Assembly (NCBI GenBank): GCA_016191845.1
Contig: JACPVF010000011.1
Location: 248,001 to 312,000 of the forward strand
Source: Chloroflexota bacterium
GTDB lineage: Bacteria; Chloroflexota; Anaerolineae; Anaerolineales; Villigracilaceae
Reading direction: 5' to 3'
DNA: 64,000 nucleotides
The notes beneath the pieces are model-generated. The model did not search any database. It was not told where the DNA came from and saw nothing but the letters and a program-made list of their open reading frames with translations. Position 1 is the stretch's first letter, and every line of letters begins with the position of its first letter. A program made the position numbers and the translations under genes. Below are positions 8,717-18,040 of the stretch, piece after piece.

Positions 8717-9064
8717 CTAGGCAGGATTCGCCAAACTGGCGGTGGCAGACCCCAGGTCCGCGTGCAGGGGGATGATCTGGCTGATGCCTGAAAGGACCAG
8801 CACCTCCTCCACCAACGGGACCGCCCCAAGGAACATCATCTTCCCGCCGCGATTCTTCAAGGCCTTGGCCGTCATCAGCAACAGGCGGATGCCGATCGAG
8901 GCGATGTAATCCACCTGCGAAAAATCCACCAACAGAACCACGCGCTCGCCCGCGGCGTGCGCTGTCAGGTCTTTTTCTATTTCCGACACCCCGTGAATGT
9001 CCAGCTTGCCGCGAAGCGTCACCAGGCGAATTCCACCCTCCAGTTCCTTGTAGTGCAAATCCAT
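8717..9064 (-). CDS. STAS-domain anti-sigma factor antagonist
   Basis: 115-residue single STAS domain, related to SpoIIAA/RsbV. The conserved turn is present as DYIASIGIR, with Ser56 at the position phosphorylated by anti-sigma kinases. ATG 9064 has GGAGG upstream; the longer frame running into the ABC-F gene has no family match. No anti-sigma kinase, phosphatase or sigma factor is adjacent, so its partner must be elsewhere. The start of the domain (ITLRGKLDIHGVSEIEKDL) fits the family well. Confidence 0.85.
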   Translation of the reverse strand: MDLHYKELEGGIRLVTLRGKLDIHGVSEIEKDLTAHAAGERVVLLVDFSQVDYIASIGIRLLLMTAKALKNRGGKMMFLGAVPLVEEVLVLSGISQIIPLHADLGSATASLANPA

Positions 9065-9108
9065 GCGATGCCTCCAACGATGCAAAGTGCGCTGATTATA
9101 GTACAGAG

Positions 9109-9144
9109 AGAAACCCCGGAAGTCTTCAAGGCTTCCGAGGTTTG
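9109..9144 (-). terminator. Terminator of the ABC-F gene
   Basis: Minus-strand hairpin AAACCTCGGAAG/CTTCCGGGGTTT just after the ABC-F stop codon, overlapping the STAS upstream region. Confidence 0.7.
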
Positions 9145-9146
9145 TT

Positions 9147-10778
9147 TCACCTGCCTTTTGCTTCGAGGTAATCGCTATACCCGCCAGCATACCCGACCAG
9201 CCTCCCGTCCTCGATGGCGAGCAGGCGCTGGACGGTGCGATCGAGGAAGTAGCGGTCATGCGAGATGACCAGCACTGTGCCGACGAAATCTTCGAGGGCT
9301 CCTTCGAGTACCTCGGCCGAGGCAATGTCGAGGTTGTTGGTCGGCTCGTCGAGCAACAGGAAGTTCGCGCCCGAGAGCACCACCAACGCCAGTTGCAGAC
9401 GCGAACGCTCGCCGCCCGAAAGCTCGCCGATCTTCTGCGAGACCTGTTTGTACGTGAACAGGTAGCGTAATAGAAACGCCGTGGCGCGCGACTCGCTCAT
9501 CTCCCCCGCATAGCGGACGGCATCCAGCAGGGTCTGGTTGAAGTCGAGCGTCTCGTGTTCCTGAGCGTAATGCCCGATGGATACGCTCGGGCCGATCTTG
9601 ATCTCGCCCGAGTCGGGTGGTTCCTGCCCGAGCAACATGCGCAATAGCACCGACTTGCCCGCGCCGTTCGGGCCGATCAGCCCCACGCGCTCGCCGTGCC
9701 AGATGGTTTCGTTCAAATCGCTGAAGACACGTTTCGCGCCGAACGACTTGCTCACACCAACCAACTCCAGCACCTTGTTCGAGCCGCGCCAGCCATTGAG
9801 GGTCAACTCCATGCGGCGGCGCTCGGTGACGGGCTTTTCGACCTTGTCCATCTTGTCGAGCCGCTTCTGCATCGACTTGGCCTTGCGTGCAAAATCTTCG
9901 TTATCGTAGATCTTGCCCCAGATGGCATAGCGCTTGATGGCGGCCTGCAAACGATCGATCTCGTGCTTCTGTGCGCGGAACATCTCTTCCTGGCGCGCCA
10001 GCCGCATTTCCTTGTCAGCCACGTAGGACGAGTAATCACCCGTGAACAGAGTCAGCTTGCCGTCTTCGAGTTCGGCGATGTGCGTCGCCACCGCGTCGAG
10101 CAGGTAACGGTCATGCGAGATCATCACCACCGTGCCTTCGTATTCGCGGATCAGCTTTTCGAGATACATCTTGCCAGGCAGGTCGAGGTGATTGTCGGGC
10201 TCGTCGAGCAGCAGCACGTCGGGGCGGACCAGCAGCAGCCGCGCCAACCCGACCAGTTTCTTCTGCCCGCCGCTCAACACAGCCAGCGGCTTGGTCAGCT
10301 CGCTTTGAGCGAGTCCCAGCCCGAGCAGAATCTCACGCACCCGCTCGGGATAGCCATCCCCGCCCAGGGCTTGATACTCTTCGATCAGTATGTGCTGACG
10401 CTCGAGCGTGCGCTGTAATTTGCGCTCGTCGCCATACACAGATGGGTCACCCAGGCTGGCCTCCACACGTTCCAGTTCGGCATGGACCTCGGCCACGCGC
10501 GGATTGCCCTGCAGGGCGGCTTCGAGCGCCGTCAGCGTAGGGTCAAGCTCGGGCTGCTGGGACAGGTAACCCGTCGAGATCGAGCGGGCGCGGGTGACGG
10601 ATCCGCCCAATTCGGGGGCATGCTCCCCTTCGATCAGCTTGAACAGCGAAGATTTCCCCACACCGTTCGGGCCGATCAGGCCGATCTTCTGTCCCGTCTG
10701 GATCTCCCAGTTAAGATTCTCGAAAAGACGCCGCGCGCCGAGCACCAGGGTGATGTTGGAGAGTTGAATTTGGATCAT
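9147..10778 (-). CDS. ABC-F family ATPase
   Basis: 543 residues with two ABC ATPase domains and no transmembrane segment, the layout of ABC-F translation factors (EttA, Uup, YbiT group). Walker A motifs are GPNGVGKSS (about 36-44) and GPNGAGKSV. Signature motifs are LSGGQKK and LSGGERSR, with LLLDEPDNHLD and LLLDEPTNNLD Walker B regions. The interdomain linker is rich in Arg/Lys/Glu, as in the P-site tRNA interaction motif. These proteins act on the ribosome, relieving stalling or giving antibiotic protection; which subgroup this is cannot be settled by eye. It is monocistronic, with its own terminator. Confidence 0.9.
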   Translation of the reverse strand: MIQIQLSNITLVLGARRLFENLNWEIQTGQKIGLIGPNGVGKSSLFKLIEGEHAPELGGSVTRARSISTGYLSQQPELDPTLTALEAALQGNPRVAEVHAELERVEASLGDPSVYGDERKLQRTLERQHILIEEYQALGGDGYPERVREILLGLGLAQSELTKPLAVLSGGQKKLVGLARLLLVRPDVLLLDEPDNHLDLPGKMYLEKLIREYEGTVVMISHDRYLLDAVATHIAELEDGKLTLFTGDYSSYVADKEMRLARQEEMFRAQKHEIDRLQAAIKRYAIWGKIYDNEDFARKAKSMQKRLDKMDKVEKPVTERRRMELTLNGWRGSNKVLELVGVSKSFGAKRVFSDLNETIWHGERVGLIGPNGAGKSVLLRMLLGQEPPDSGEIKIGPSVSIGHYAQEHETLDFNQTLLDAVRYAGEMSESRATAFLLRYLFTYKQVSQKIGELSGGERSRLQLALVVLSGANFLLLDEPTNNLDIASAEVLEGALEDFVGTVLVISHDRYFLDRTVQRLLAIEDGRLVGYAGGYSDYLEAKGR

Positions 10779-10866
10779 GATTCTTTTCCATTTTGATTGT
10801 GCAGGGGCAACCCGTCAAGGTTTGTAGTCGCCAGAAGTTTCCCTGGCAGGTGGCCCCCACGCCGTT

Positions 10867-10898
10867 AAATAAAAACGCCGCAGGGCAGCCTGCGGCGT
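10867..10898 (-). terminator. Terminator after the 33-residue ORF
   Basis: Minus-strand hairpin ACGCCGCAGG-CTGC-CCTGCGGCGT followed by TTTTTATTT, starting about 17 nt after the small ORF's stop. Confidence 0.85.
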
Positions 10899-10914
10899 AA
10901 GCAGCAAAAGAACG

Positions 10915-11016
10915 CTATCTTCCGGGAGCAGGCGCGATTCGATAAGGCTCCGCGGAGATGAAGCCACGCACACCGATAATCAGGGGCGACTTGCCTGCCT
11001 TGAAAGTGTAAATCAT
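10915..11016 (-). CDS. Small 33-residue ORF
   Basis: An ATG at 11016 opens 33 codons (MIYTFKAGKSPLIIGVRGF then a Pro-rich end) closed by TAG and followed directly by a strong terminator. A TATAAT box lies 9 nt upstream of the ATG, so the transcript would be nearly leaderless. No homology is recognised. The tight promoter-ORF-terminator packing is the main support that it is a real small protein gene. It could instead be a small RNA. Confidence 0.5.
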   Translation of the reverse strand: MIYTFKAGKSPLIIGVRGFISAEPYRIAPAPGR

Positions 11017-11025
11017 AACGGGCGC

Positions 11026-11062
11026 ATTATACCCGAGTTTTCGGTCACGAGTACTTTATAAT
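11026..11062. promoter_or_regulatory. Divergent -10 elements flanking a short intergenic gap
   Basis: Plus-strand TATAAT (11057-11062) sits 6 nt before the nuclease ATG. Minus-strand TATAAT (11026-11031) sits 9 nt before the 33-residue ORF. Neither has a convincing -35 match. Confidence 0.6.
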
Positions 11063-11068
11063 CGGAGT

Positions 11069-11878
11069 ATGATCACCCTTCGCTCGCTCAGTCAGTCGTC
11101 CCTGCAGGATTACGCCGACTGCCCGCGGCGCTTTCAGTTGCGCTACCTCGAGCAGTTGCAATACCCCGCCGTCGAGTCGGAGCCCGCGCTGGAGAACGAG
11201 AAGCACCAGCAGGAGGGCGAATATTTCCACCGCCTGGTGCAACAGCACCTGATCGGTATCCCCGCCGAACAGGTCGGCAGGCTGGCTAATACCGACAACC
11301 TCATGCGCTGGTGGGATCACTACCTACACGCGGACTTCCCTTTTACTGGTTATACAAAACATCCTGAGGTGACTCTCTCCGCCCCGCTTGGACCCTTCCG
11401 TCTGGTAGCTAAATACGATTTGATCGCCGTCCGCGACGGGCAGGCGCTCATCTACGATTGGAAGACCTATCGCAAGCGGCCCAAGACCGAATGGCTGGCT
11501 TCGCGCTGGCAGACGCGAGTCTACCGCGCGCTGCTTGCGAAGGCGGGAAGCCACTTAAACGGTGGCCAGCCCTTCGGTCCAGAACAAATTCAGATGGTCT
11601 ATTGGTTCGCGGATTTTCCCACCGAGCCCGCCGTCTTTCCCTACAACGCGGGACAGTTCCAACGCGATTGGGATACGCTGGCCAAACTGGCCGAGGAGAT
11701 CGCCACCACGACAGAGTTCCCGAAGACGGATGAACACCAAAAGTGCGCTTACTGCCCCTATCGCGGCTATTGTGACCGCGGCGTGCGCGCGGGTGATGCT
11801 GCCGACGCCGAGGCCGAAATGGAAGCCGAGGAACTGTTCGATGTGAATTTCGAGCAGATTGGCGAAATCGCGTTCTAG
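11069..11878 (+). CDS. PD-(D/E)XK nuclease, Cas4/AddB-like, with Fe-S cysteines
   Basis: 269 residues. The catalytic core is Asp117 (VAKYDLIAV) and the DWK triad (Asp130, Lys132). An N-terminal Cys18 (ADCPRRF) and a C-terminal CxxCxxxxxC cluster (Cys226, Cys229, Cys235) make the four-cysteine iron-sulphur arrangement known from Cas4 and the AddB nuclease domain. These act on DNA ends with 5'-3' exonuclease or resectional activity. There are no cas genes or helicase next to it, so it is a stand-alone member, probably in DNA repair. The -10 box 6 nt upstream implies a leaderless mRNA, though CGGAG could also act as a weak ribosome site. Confidence 0.85.
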   Translation: MITLRSLSQSSLQDYADCPRRFQLRYLEQLQYPAVESEPALENEKHQQEGEYFHRLVQQHLIGIPAEQVGRLANTDNLMRWWDHYLHADFPFTGYTKHPEVTLSAPLGPFRLVAKYDLIAVRDGQALIYDWKTYRKRPKTEWLASRWQTRVYRALLAKAGSHLNGGQPFGPEQIQMVYWFADFPTEPAVFPYNAGQFQRDWDTLAKLAEEIATTTEFPKTDEHQKCAYCPYRGYCDRGVRAGDAADAEAEMEAEELFDVNFEQIGEIAF

Positions 11879-11886
11879 GGTTAAGT

Positions 11887-11924
11887 AAAACATCCTTGAC
11901 ATTTAGTCAAGGATGTTTTATACT
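11887..11924 (+). promoter_or_regulatory. Promoter overlapped by a 14-bp-arm palindrome
   Basis: TTGACA (11896-11901), 17 bp, TATACT (11919-11924). The -35 and spacer are embedded in a perfect inverted repeat, AAAACATCCTTGAC/GTCAAGGATGTTTT (11887-11919). This is an ideal repressor site, plausibly for the HTH protein encoded by the second gene of this operon. It could also act as a terminator for the nuclease gene. Confidence 0.8.
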
Positions 11925-11967
11925 CCTGAAAGTCAAGCAAACTTTACATTTTATCAAGGAGACTTTC

Positions 11968-12357
11968 ATGAATACCGCCACCAAACGTTACCTGCGTGAG
12001 TTCATTTACTCGATGATCGCTTATGTGTTGACGCTCATCCCATCCATCATCGCAGTTAATTCGTTGAGGGATTACCCGTTCGCGCCTGCGCGTGCACTCG
12101 TCGCCTTGACGCCCGTTGTGCCCGTGGCCTTCATGGTCTATTTCTTCATCCGTTATCTTAACAACATCGACGAACTTCAGCAACGCATCCAATTGATGTC
12201 CATTGGATTTGCAGCTGGGACCACGGGCCTGTTGACGTTCTCCTATGGCTTTCTGGAAAACGTGGGGTTTCCGCGCATCTCACTGCTGTGGGTCTTTCCG
12301 ATCATGATCCTGCTGTGGGGACTGGGTCAGGCCTACATCTCGCGGAGATATCAATGA
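11968..12357 (+). CDS. Four-helix membrane protein in an HTH operon
   Basis: 129 residues with four predicted transmembrane helices (about 13-31, 44-64, 80-98, 106-122). It belongs to the type of small membrane protein that commonly precedes a short Xre regulator; exact function unknown. AAGGAG lies before ATG 11968. The stop codon overlaps the regulator ATG (ATGA), so the pair is translationally coupled. It may be a sensor or a transporter-like accessory for the HTH protein. Confidence 0.75.
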   Translation: MNTATKRYLREFIYSMIAYVLTLIPSIIAVNSLRDYPFAPARALVALTPVVPVAFMVYFFIRYLNNIDELQQRIQLMSIGFAAGTTGLLTFSYGFLENVGFPRISLLWVFPIMILLWGLGQAYISRRYQ

Positions 12358-12548
12358 AAAACAAACTCAAGGTACTACGCGCTGAAAGGGATTGGTCCCA
12401 GGCGGACCTGGCAGAGAAGCTGGACGTTTCGCGACAGACGGTCAATGCCATCGAGACCGGGAAGTACGATCCCAGCCTGCCGTTGGCATTCAAGATTGCA
12501 GAGGTGTTCGAGAAGACAATTGAGGAGATCTTTGTGTATGAAGGATGA
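12354..12548 (+). CDS. Small Xre-family HTH regulator
   Basis: 64 residues, essentially only a helix-turn-helix of the Cro/C1 type: the recognition region is WSQADLAEKLDVSRQTVNAIE, followed by GKYDPSLPLAFKIA. This matches the compact YozG-like regulators that are paired with small membrane proteins. It overlaps the upstream gene by 4 bp. The palindrome covering the operon promoter is its likely operator, giving negative autoregulation. Confidence 0.88.
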   Translation: MKNKLKVLRAERDWSQADLAEKLDVSRQTVNAIETGKYDPSLPLAFKIAEVFEKTIEEIFVYEG

Positions 12549-12589
12549 CCCCTCTCTGCCCTCCCCCAAATTTATGGAGCAGAAAATAG

Positions 12590-12626
12590 AACAGGCCGAC
12601 TCGTTTGAGTCGGCCTGTTGATTTTT
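12590..12626. terminator. Bidirectional terminator
   Basis: ACAGGCCGACTC/GAGTCGGCCTGT hairpin followed by a T-run, between the HTH operon and the convergent GH25 fusion gene. Confidence 0.9.
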
Positions 12627-12632
12627 GAGCGG

Positions 12633-14549
12633 CTACTTCTGGATGAAGATGCCGAGGTGGTTGGCGACGGAGGCTTCCTTGCCGGGCGTGTTCATGTCGA
12701 TGGGCGAATTCAAGAGGACGGGTTCTCCACCCTTACCCTGGATGACCATCGCGGAGGAACTGCCGCCATCCATGTTGATGGCTTCATACGCGCCGTAAGA
12801 CAGCATCAATTGCACCAGGTCGGGGAAGTTGACGCCCTCACTGTAGCCAGGCTGGCGGCCATCCACCACCATCAGGATCAGGCCCTTGCCGTTCTTGGTC
12901 AGCCCCAGCGCCGTACGCGGATTGGGGATGTTCGTTGCCAGATTGGGGACCTGCTTTCCCTTCTGAATGATGACGCGGTCACCCGAGACGGCATTGAAGG
13001 GCTTGCCCTGCAATTCATCGATACGCATGACTTTATTGCGATTGATGTACACCGTCGGACCGGGCCGGTCGGCATAGACCTTGCCGCGCGAAGCGGCAAA
13101 CCCGTTGACGCGCACCAGGTCCCTGCCATCGGGGCAGTCGTCGCCTTCCAGCACGTAGCTGAAGCCGTTGCCGTTAATGGCAATCTGCACGCCAAATTCC
13201 TTGAGAAACTCGGTGGTCTTGCGCGAACACAGGTCACCATTCTCGTGATCGGCTGGCGTGACCAGGAAACCGGCAACACCCGAGCGCAAATCCACCGAGA
13301 GGACGTGCACTACGTTCAGGCTGGGCGAGGTCACTACCTTGCGGAAGTAAGTGGTGTTGTTAAAGATCTTCTGCTGGATGGAAGCAGGCTGGTCCTTGCC
13401 CAACGCGACCAGGGTCTTCTTCAGGCTCCAACCTGTGAAGCCATCCACGCGGCGAAGTTGGACCCAGTCACCCGTATCAGGGTCACTGATACAGGAAATG
13501 ACGTCACCCTTTGCCAGGTAGCCAAGAAGTTTGGCCGACGTGCTGGCACTCTCACGAACAGCCAGGGTGGCATCCGTCACCTGATACCAGAAGGTCACAT
13601 CGGGCGGCGGGGGAGGAGGAGGCGGAGGAGGAGGCGGTTCGACATCCACCGCTTCGAGGTATTCAGCGGAGCACCAACCCTGCAGACTGTCGGACCTGCG
13701 GATGACTTCCAGCCAGGAACGATCAGGCACAGCGCTGACCTCCTCGACAATCTCATTCTGTTTGAGCAGGCCGAGGATATCGTAGTTGAGTCCTGGTCCC
13801 TTGCGGACACGCAGCGAGGTGGCGGTGACACGATACTTGTCGCCAGGCGGAGGCGGCGGAGGTGGAGGAGGAGGCGGGGGCGGCGGCTCGGTGGAAATGT
13901 TGAAGCGCTTGATGAAGGCTTCCTTGTCGCCGTTGAAATAGTTCAGGTCGATGTTTTTGCTCTCGACGCCATACAGGGTCCCATCGCCGTTATCCGTGTA
14001 TTGCCAGAAAGCCCACTCGTTGGGACCCCAAGGTTTTGGGACGAGCGGCGTGGTGGTGTTGTAGTTGGCGATCCACAATGGATACTGGTGGAAATACTCC
14101 AGGTTGGCACTGCCCGCAGCAGGAGCATTGTCCCGCCAATAGTAATAGGCGGTGTAAATGAAGATTTCCTTGCCCGTAGGGAGCAACGTCTTGAGGCGCT
14201 CGAGGAAGGTGTACCAGTTGCGCCAGCCTTTGTAGACGCCGTTGTATGCATCCTCAAAATCGGCACATAGCGGAAGTTCCCCGAAGTCGCCCTCGAATTG
14301 CTGGATCCACAACTCGGCCTGCCGTTTCGGTTCGGCGCGGCTGTCGTAGAACCAGTATGATCCACGCGGCAAACCTGCCTGCTTGGCTTGCTGCCAGTTG
14401 TACTTGAAATCGGAATCAGGCCAAAGGTTCTGGCCCGCGCGGATGATGACATACTCCGCGGCCTGCTTCATCTTGACGAAATCGATCCCCTGCGGCGTAC
14501 TTGGCTCGTCCTGGTAAAAACTGACATCGGGGCCAATGACGTTGGTCAT
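12633..14549 (-). CDS. GH25 muramidase-SH3-SH3-NAGPA-type fusion protein
   Basis: 638 residues in three enzyme or binding blocks. An N-terminal GH25 lysozyme-like domain (about 1-215, DVSFYQ start, CADFED acidic pair, FWQYTD end) is followed by 14 consecutive prolines, a bacterial SH3 domain, 12 consecutive prolines and a second SH3 domain. The C-terminal phosphodiester glycosidase (NAGPA/DUF2233, about 410-638) has NGNGFS, NPRTALG, VDGRQPGYSEG and MDGGSSSAM motifs. ATG 14549 has AGGAGAG upstream. No signal peptide is visible, so export is unclear. The design suggests cell-wall turnover, with SH3 domains binding peptidoglycan. The next upstream-transcribed gene is a paralogue of the C-terminal domain. 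Confidence 0.88.
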   Translation of the reverse strand: MTNVIGPDVSFYQDEPSTPQGIDFVKMKQAAEYVIIRAGQNLWPDSDFKYNWQQAKQAGLPRGSYWFYDSRAEPKRQAELWIQQFEGDFGELPLCADFEDAYNGVYKGWRNWYTFLERLKTLLPTGKEIFIYTAYYYWRDNAPAAGSANLEYFHQYPLWIANYNTTTPLVPKPWGPNEWAFWQYTDNGDGTLYGVESKNIDLNYFNGDKEAFIKRFNISTEPPPPPPPPPPPPPPGDKYRVTATSLRVRKGPGLNYDILGLLKQNEIVEEVSAVPDRSWLEVIRRSDSLQGWCSAEYLEAVDVEPPPPPPPPPPPPDVTFWYQVTDATLAVRESASTSAKLLGYLAKGDVISCISDPDTGDWVQLRRVDGFTGWSLKKTLVALGKDQPASIQQKIFNNTTYFRKVVTSPSLNVVHVLSVDLRSGVAGFLVTPADHENGDLCSRKTTEFLKEFGVQIAINGNGFSYVLEGDDCPDGRDLVRVNGFAASRGKVYADRPGPTVYINRNKVMRIDELQGKPFNAVSGDRVIIQKGKQVPNLATNIPNPRTALGLTKNGKGLILMVVDGRQPGYSEGVNFPDLVQLMLSYGAYEAINMDGGSSSAMVIQGKGGEPVLLNSPIDMNTPGKEASVANHLGIFIQK

Positions 14550-14623
14550 ACCGCTCTCCTTTTTTCGTTGTTGCGCTGTTTTCATTCTACCAACGAAAGA
14601 ATAAACTTTCAACATTCATATCG

Positions 14624-15508
14624 TTATTTTCTGAGATAGATTCCCAGATGGTTGGCCACCGGTCGTTCCGTGCCGGGGATGTAATGATCGATCGGGGAAT
14701 TGAGGATTTTCGGCTGGCCATCCTCCCCCTGGATGACCATCGTGGACGATCCGCCCCCGTCCAGACTCATGGCATTGGCCACGCCAAGACCGTCCAGCAG
14801 ATTGGCCAATTCGGCAAAGGTCATGCCTTCGCTGTAAAATGGCTGACGGCCGTCCACCACCACCAGGTACAGCCAGCGTCCGTTGGCGCTCGTGCCAATC
14901 GCCGTACGCGGATTGATGGCGGTATCATCCAGACCTGCCACGGGTTTGCCTTGTTGAACCAGCATATAGTCGCCTGAGATGGCGTGATAGACGCGCCCGG
15001 GAATCTTGTTGAACGAGAGTGCGTTACGGCGGCTGATGAACAGGGTCGGTTCGGGAGTCGGGTCCTGGTCACCGCGCGCGTAGATGGTCCCACCCGAGGC
15101 GCTGTATCCGTTTGGGGTGACGGGGTCCCCCGCGTGCGGATAATAATCCAGCGGCGTGCGCGACCACCAGGGCGTGAACCCATCCCCGTTGACGGCGATC
15201 TGCACCCCGAATTCCTGCAAGAACTGGGACGTGGTACGCGCATCGAGCGGTGGACCCTCGGCATGGTCAGGCGGCGTGACGAAAAGATAAGTCCCCTTCA
15301 CGCGCGTGTCGATGATCAGCACATGGGCGATGACAAAACGCGGCACATAGCGCACGATGCGGTGATAGGTCACGCCGTCGAATAATGTCTGTTTGAGCGG
15401 GACGGGCGCCGGGCGGTCACCATTGTAGATCGCATATCCGCCCAGGGCCAGCCCGATCAAAACCAGCAGAACGATCAAGGCCCGCCTGAATGTGCGTTTG
15501 GGTTTCAT
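14624..15508 (-). CDS. Membrane-anchored NAGPA/DUF2233 phosphodiester glycosidase
   Basis: 294 residues. A basic N-terminus and one transmembrane helix (about 9-28) anchor an exported domain that shares the key motifs of the fusion protein downstream: NGDGF, NPRTAIG, VDGRQPFYSEG, MSLDGGGSSTM and a VANHLGIYLRK end. The family removes GlcNAc from phosphodiesters in animals and acts on cell-wall or exopolysaccharide linkages in bacteria. It is a probable tandem duplicate of the fusion's C-terminal domain. The true substrate is unknown. Confidence 0.85.
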   Translation of the reverse strand: MKPKRTFRRALIVLLVLIGLALGGYAIYNGDRPAPVPLKQTLFDGVTYHRIVRYVPRFVIAHVLIIDTRVKGTYLFVTPPDHAEGPPLDARTTSQFLQEFGVQIAVNGDGFTPWWSRTPLDYYPHAGDPVTPNGYSASGGTIYARGDQDPTPEPTLFISRRNALSFNKIPGRVYHAISGDYMLVQQGKPVAGLDDTAINPRTAIGTSANGRWLYLVVVDGRQPFYSEGMTFAELANLLDGLGVANAMSLDGGGSSTMVIQGEDGQPKILNSPIDHYIPGTERPVANHLGIYLRK

Positions 15509-15543
15509 ACCCAGGATTATAGAATTTCAAGTTAAGCGAAACA

Positions 15544-15571
15544 TAAAAAGAGGCAGGCGTTTGCCTGCCTC
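15544..15571 (-). terminator. Terminator of the DUF1385 gene
   Basis: Minus-strand GAGGCAGGC-AAAC-GCCTGCCTC hairpin followed by TTTTTAT. Confidence 0.85.
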
Positions 15572-15587
15572 CCGAACTACGTTTTCC

Positions 15588-16529
<942 letters not shown>

Positions 16530-16549
16530 TAAGTCTCCGTCAATATGGA

Positions 16550-16576
16550 TTCGCCCGCAGTTGGACTGCGGGCGAA
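16550..16576. terminator. Hairpin between the M20 peptidase and DUF1385 genes
   Basis: TTCGCCCGCAG-TTGGA-CTGCGGGCGAA perfect hairpin, without a clear T-run. Possibly a terminator or mRNA processing element. Confidence 0.5.
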
Positions 16577-16618
16577 CGAGAGAGGCCTGACAGGGTTTCG
16601 GACCTGCCAGGTCAATAC

Positions 16619-17986
16619 CTAAATATTATAGAAAAAGTGGATCAACGCGTCGATGCCCTTGCGCCAGGTGGGCAGGTGCAGCTTCTCGTTCGGCGAGTGG
16701 ACGTTGTCCTCGGGCAGGCCAAAGCCCGTCAGGACCGACTCAGCGCCGATGTGGTTCTGCAATTGGACGACCACGCCGATCGATCCGCCCTCGCGCTTGA
16801 ACAGCGGGCGGACGCCCCAAACGGTCTCAAAAGCCTTGGCCATGGCTTGCACGCCAACGTTGCTGCGGTCAGTGATGGCTGCGCCCGCGTTGTGCAGGCT
16901 CTTTACCTCCCAGCGGATGGTCTTGGGGGCGTTCATTTCCATGTATTTGACGAGCTGCTGGTAGGCCTCTTCGGGAGTCTGGTCGGGGACCAGACGGCAG
17001 GAGATCTTGGCCATGGCCCAGGCAGGCAGCACGGTCTTGCTGCCCTCGCCGGTAAACCCCGAAAGGAAACCGTTCACCTCGAGGGTCGGACGGGCACCCG
17101 TGCGCTCGGCAGGCAGGAACTCGGGTTCGCCCCACAACGCAGGGACCTTGGTCTGGTCGAGGAAGAACTGGTCATTCACGGGGAGTCTGGCGAAATCCTC
17201 ATGCTCCTCTTTGCTGATGACGCGCACCTTGTCGTAGAAACCAGGCAGGGTGACGCGGCCATCCTTGTCGTGCATGCCCGCGACGAGTTCGATCAACGCC
17301 TGGGCGGGGTTATGAACCGTCCCGCCGAACAGACCCGAATGCAGGTCGCGGTCGGGGCCGTAGACGCGGATCTCGGCATACATCAGGCCGCGCAAGCCGT
17401 AGGTGATGGTCGGCTTGTCGGCGGCGATCATGCCCGCATCGGGGTTGATGCAGAAGTCGCTGGCGAGCAAGTCTTTGTGGGCGGCGATGAAGGCGTCCAG
17501 GTGCTCGGAGCCGATCTCCTCTTCGCCTTCGATCAACCACTTGATGTTGACGGGCAGTTTGCCCGTCTTGACGATGGACTCGATCGCCGCGACAGAGGCA
17601 ATAACCTGCCCCTTCATGTCGGATGTGCCGCGCGCATAAAGGTTATCGCCCTTGACGACTGCCTCGAACGGACCCGAGGTCCACAGCTCGATCGGGTCGA
17701 CGGGCTGGACGTCGTAGTGGCCGTAGATCAGCACGGTGGGCTTGTCTGCGCCCGCGCCGAGCCATTCGCCGTAGACGACGGGATGTCCACCCGTGGGCAT
17801 GACCTGGACGTTGTCCATGCCGAGCGAACGCAGCTTGGCGGACAGCCATTCAGCGGCGCGGGCCACGTCCGCTTTGTGCTCGGGGCTGGTCGACACCGAC
17901 GGGATGGCGACGATCTCCTTGAGTTCGTTCAGGAAGCGGTCATTATTTTGATGGGCGTAATCCAATGCTTTTTGAAGGTCAGACAT
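16619..17986 (-). CDS. M20 family dipeptidase
   Basis: 455-residue zinc metallopeptidase of the M20 (PepV/CNDP dipeptidase) group. Metal-site motifs are visible in order: YGHYDVQP, ARGTSDMKG, EGEEEIGSE, then the PDAG and GLRGLMY region and a C-terminal NVHSPNE histidine segment. It likely hydrolyses dipeptides taken up or released in the cell. ATG 17986 is chosen for the GAGG site upstream and the typical MSDLQKALDYA beginning. The neighbouring upstream gene is a peptide-binding protein, consistent with peptide use. Confidence 0.9.
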   Translation of the reverse strand: MSDLQKALDYAHQNNDRFLNELKEIVAIPSVSTSPEHKADVARAAEWLSAKLRSLGMDNVQVMPTGGHPVVYGEWLGAGADKPTVLIYGHYDVQPVDPIELWTSGPFEAVVKGDNLYARGTSDMKGQVIASVAAIESIVKTGKLPVNIKWLIEGEEEIGSEHLDAFIAAHKDLLASDFCINPDAGMIAADKPTITYGLRGLMYAEIRVYGPDRDLHSGLFGGTVHNPAQALIELVAGMHDKDGRVTLPGFYDKVRVISKEEHEDFARLPVNDQFFLDQTKVPALWGEPEFLPAERTGARPTLEVNGFLSGFTGEGSKTVLPAWAMAKISCRLVPDQTPEEAYQQLVKYMEMNAPKTIRWEVKSLHNAGAAITDRSNVGVQAMAKAFETVWGVRPLFKREGGSIGVVVQLQNHIGAESVLTGFGLPEDNVHSPNEKLHLPTWRKGIDALIHFFYNI

Positions 17987-18040
17987 GGAAACCTCATTTC
18001 GTTGATGATTTGCCTGAAGCAATCTTATCACTATTGAGAG

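Noticed and set aside
12618-14270. 550-codon open frame on the plus strand opposite the GH25 fusion gene
   Set aside because: Antisense shadow of a GC-rich gene. It contains long Arg runs opposite the polyproline hinges and has no domain match.
16637-18037. 466-codon plus-strand frame opposite the M20 peptidase
   Set aside because: Antisense composition typical of GC-rich shadows. The peptidase motifs are all on the minus strand.
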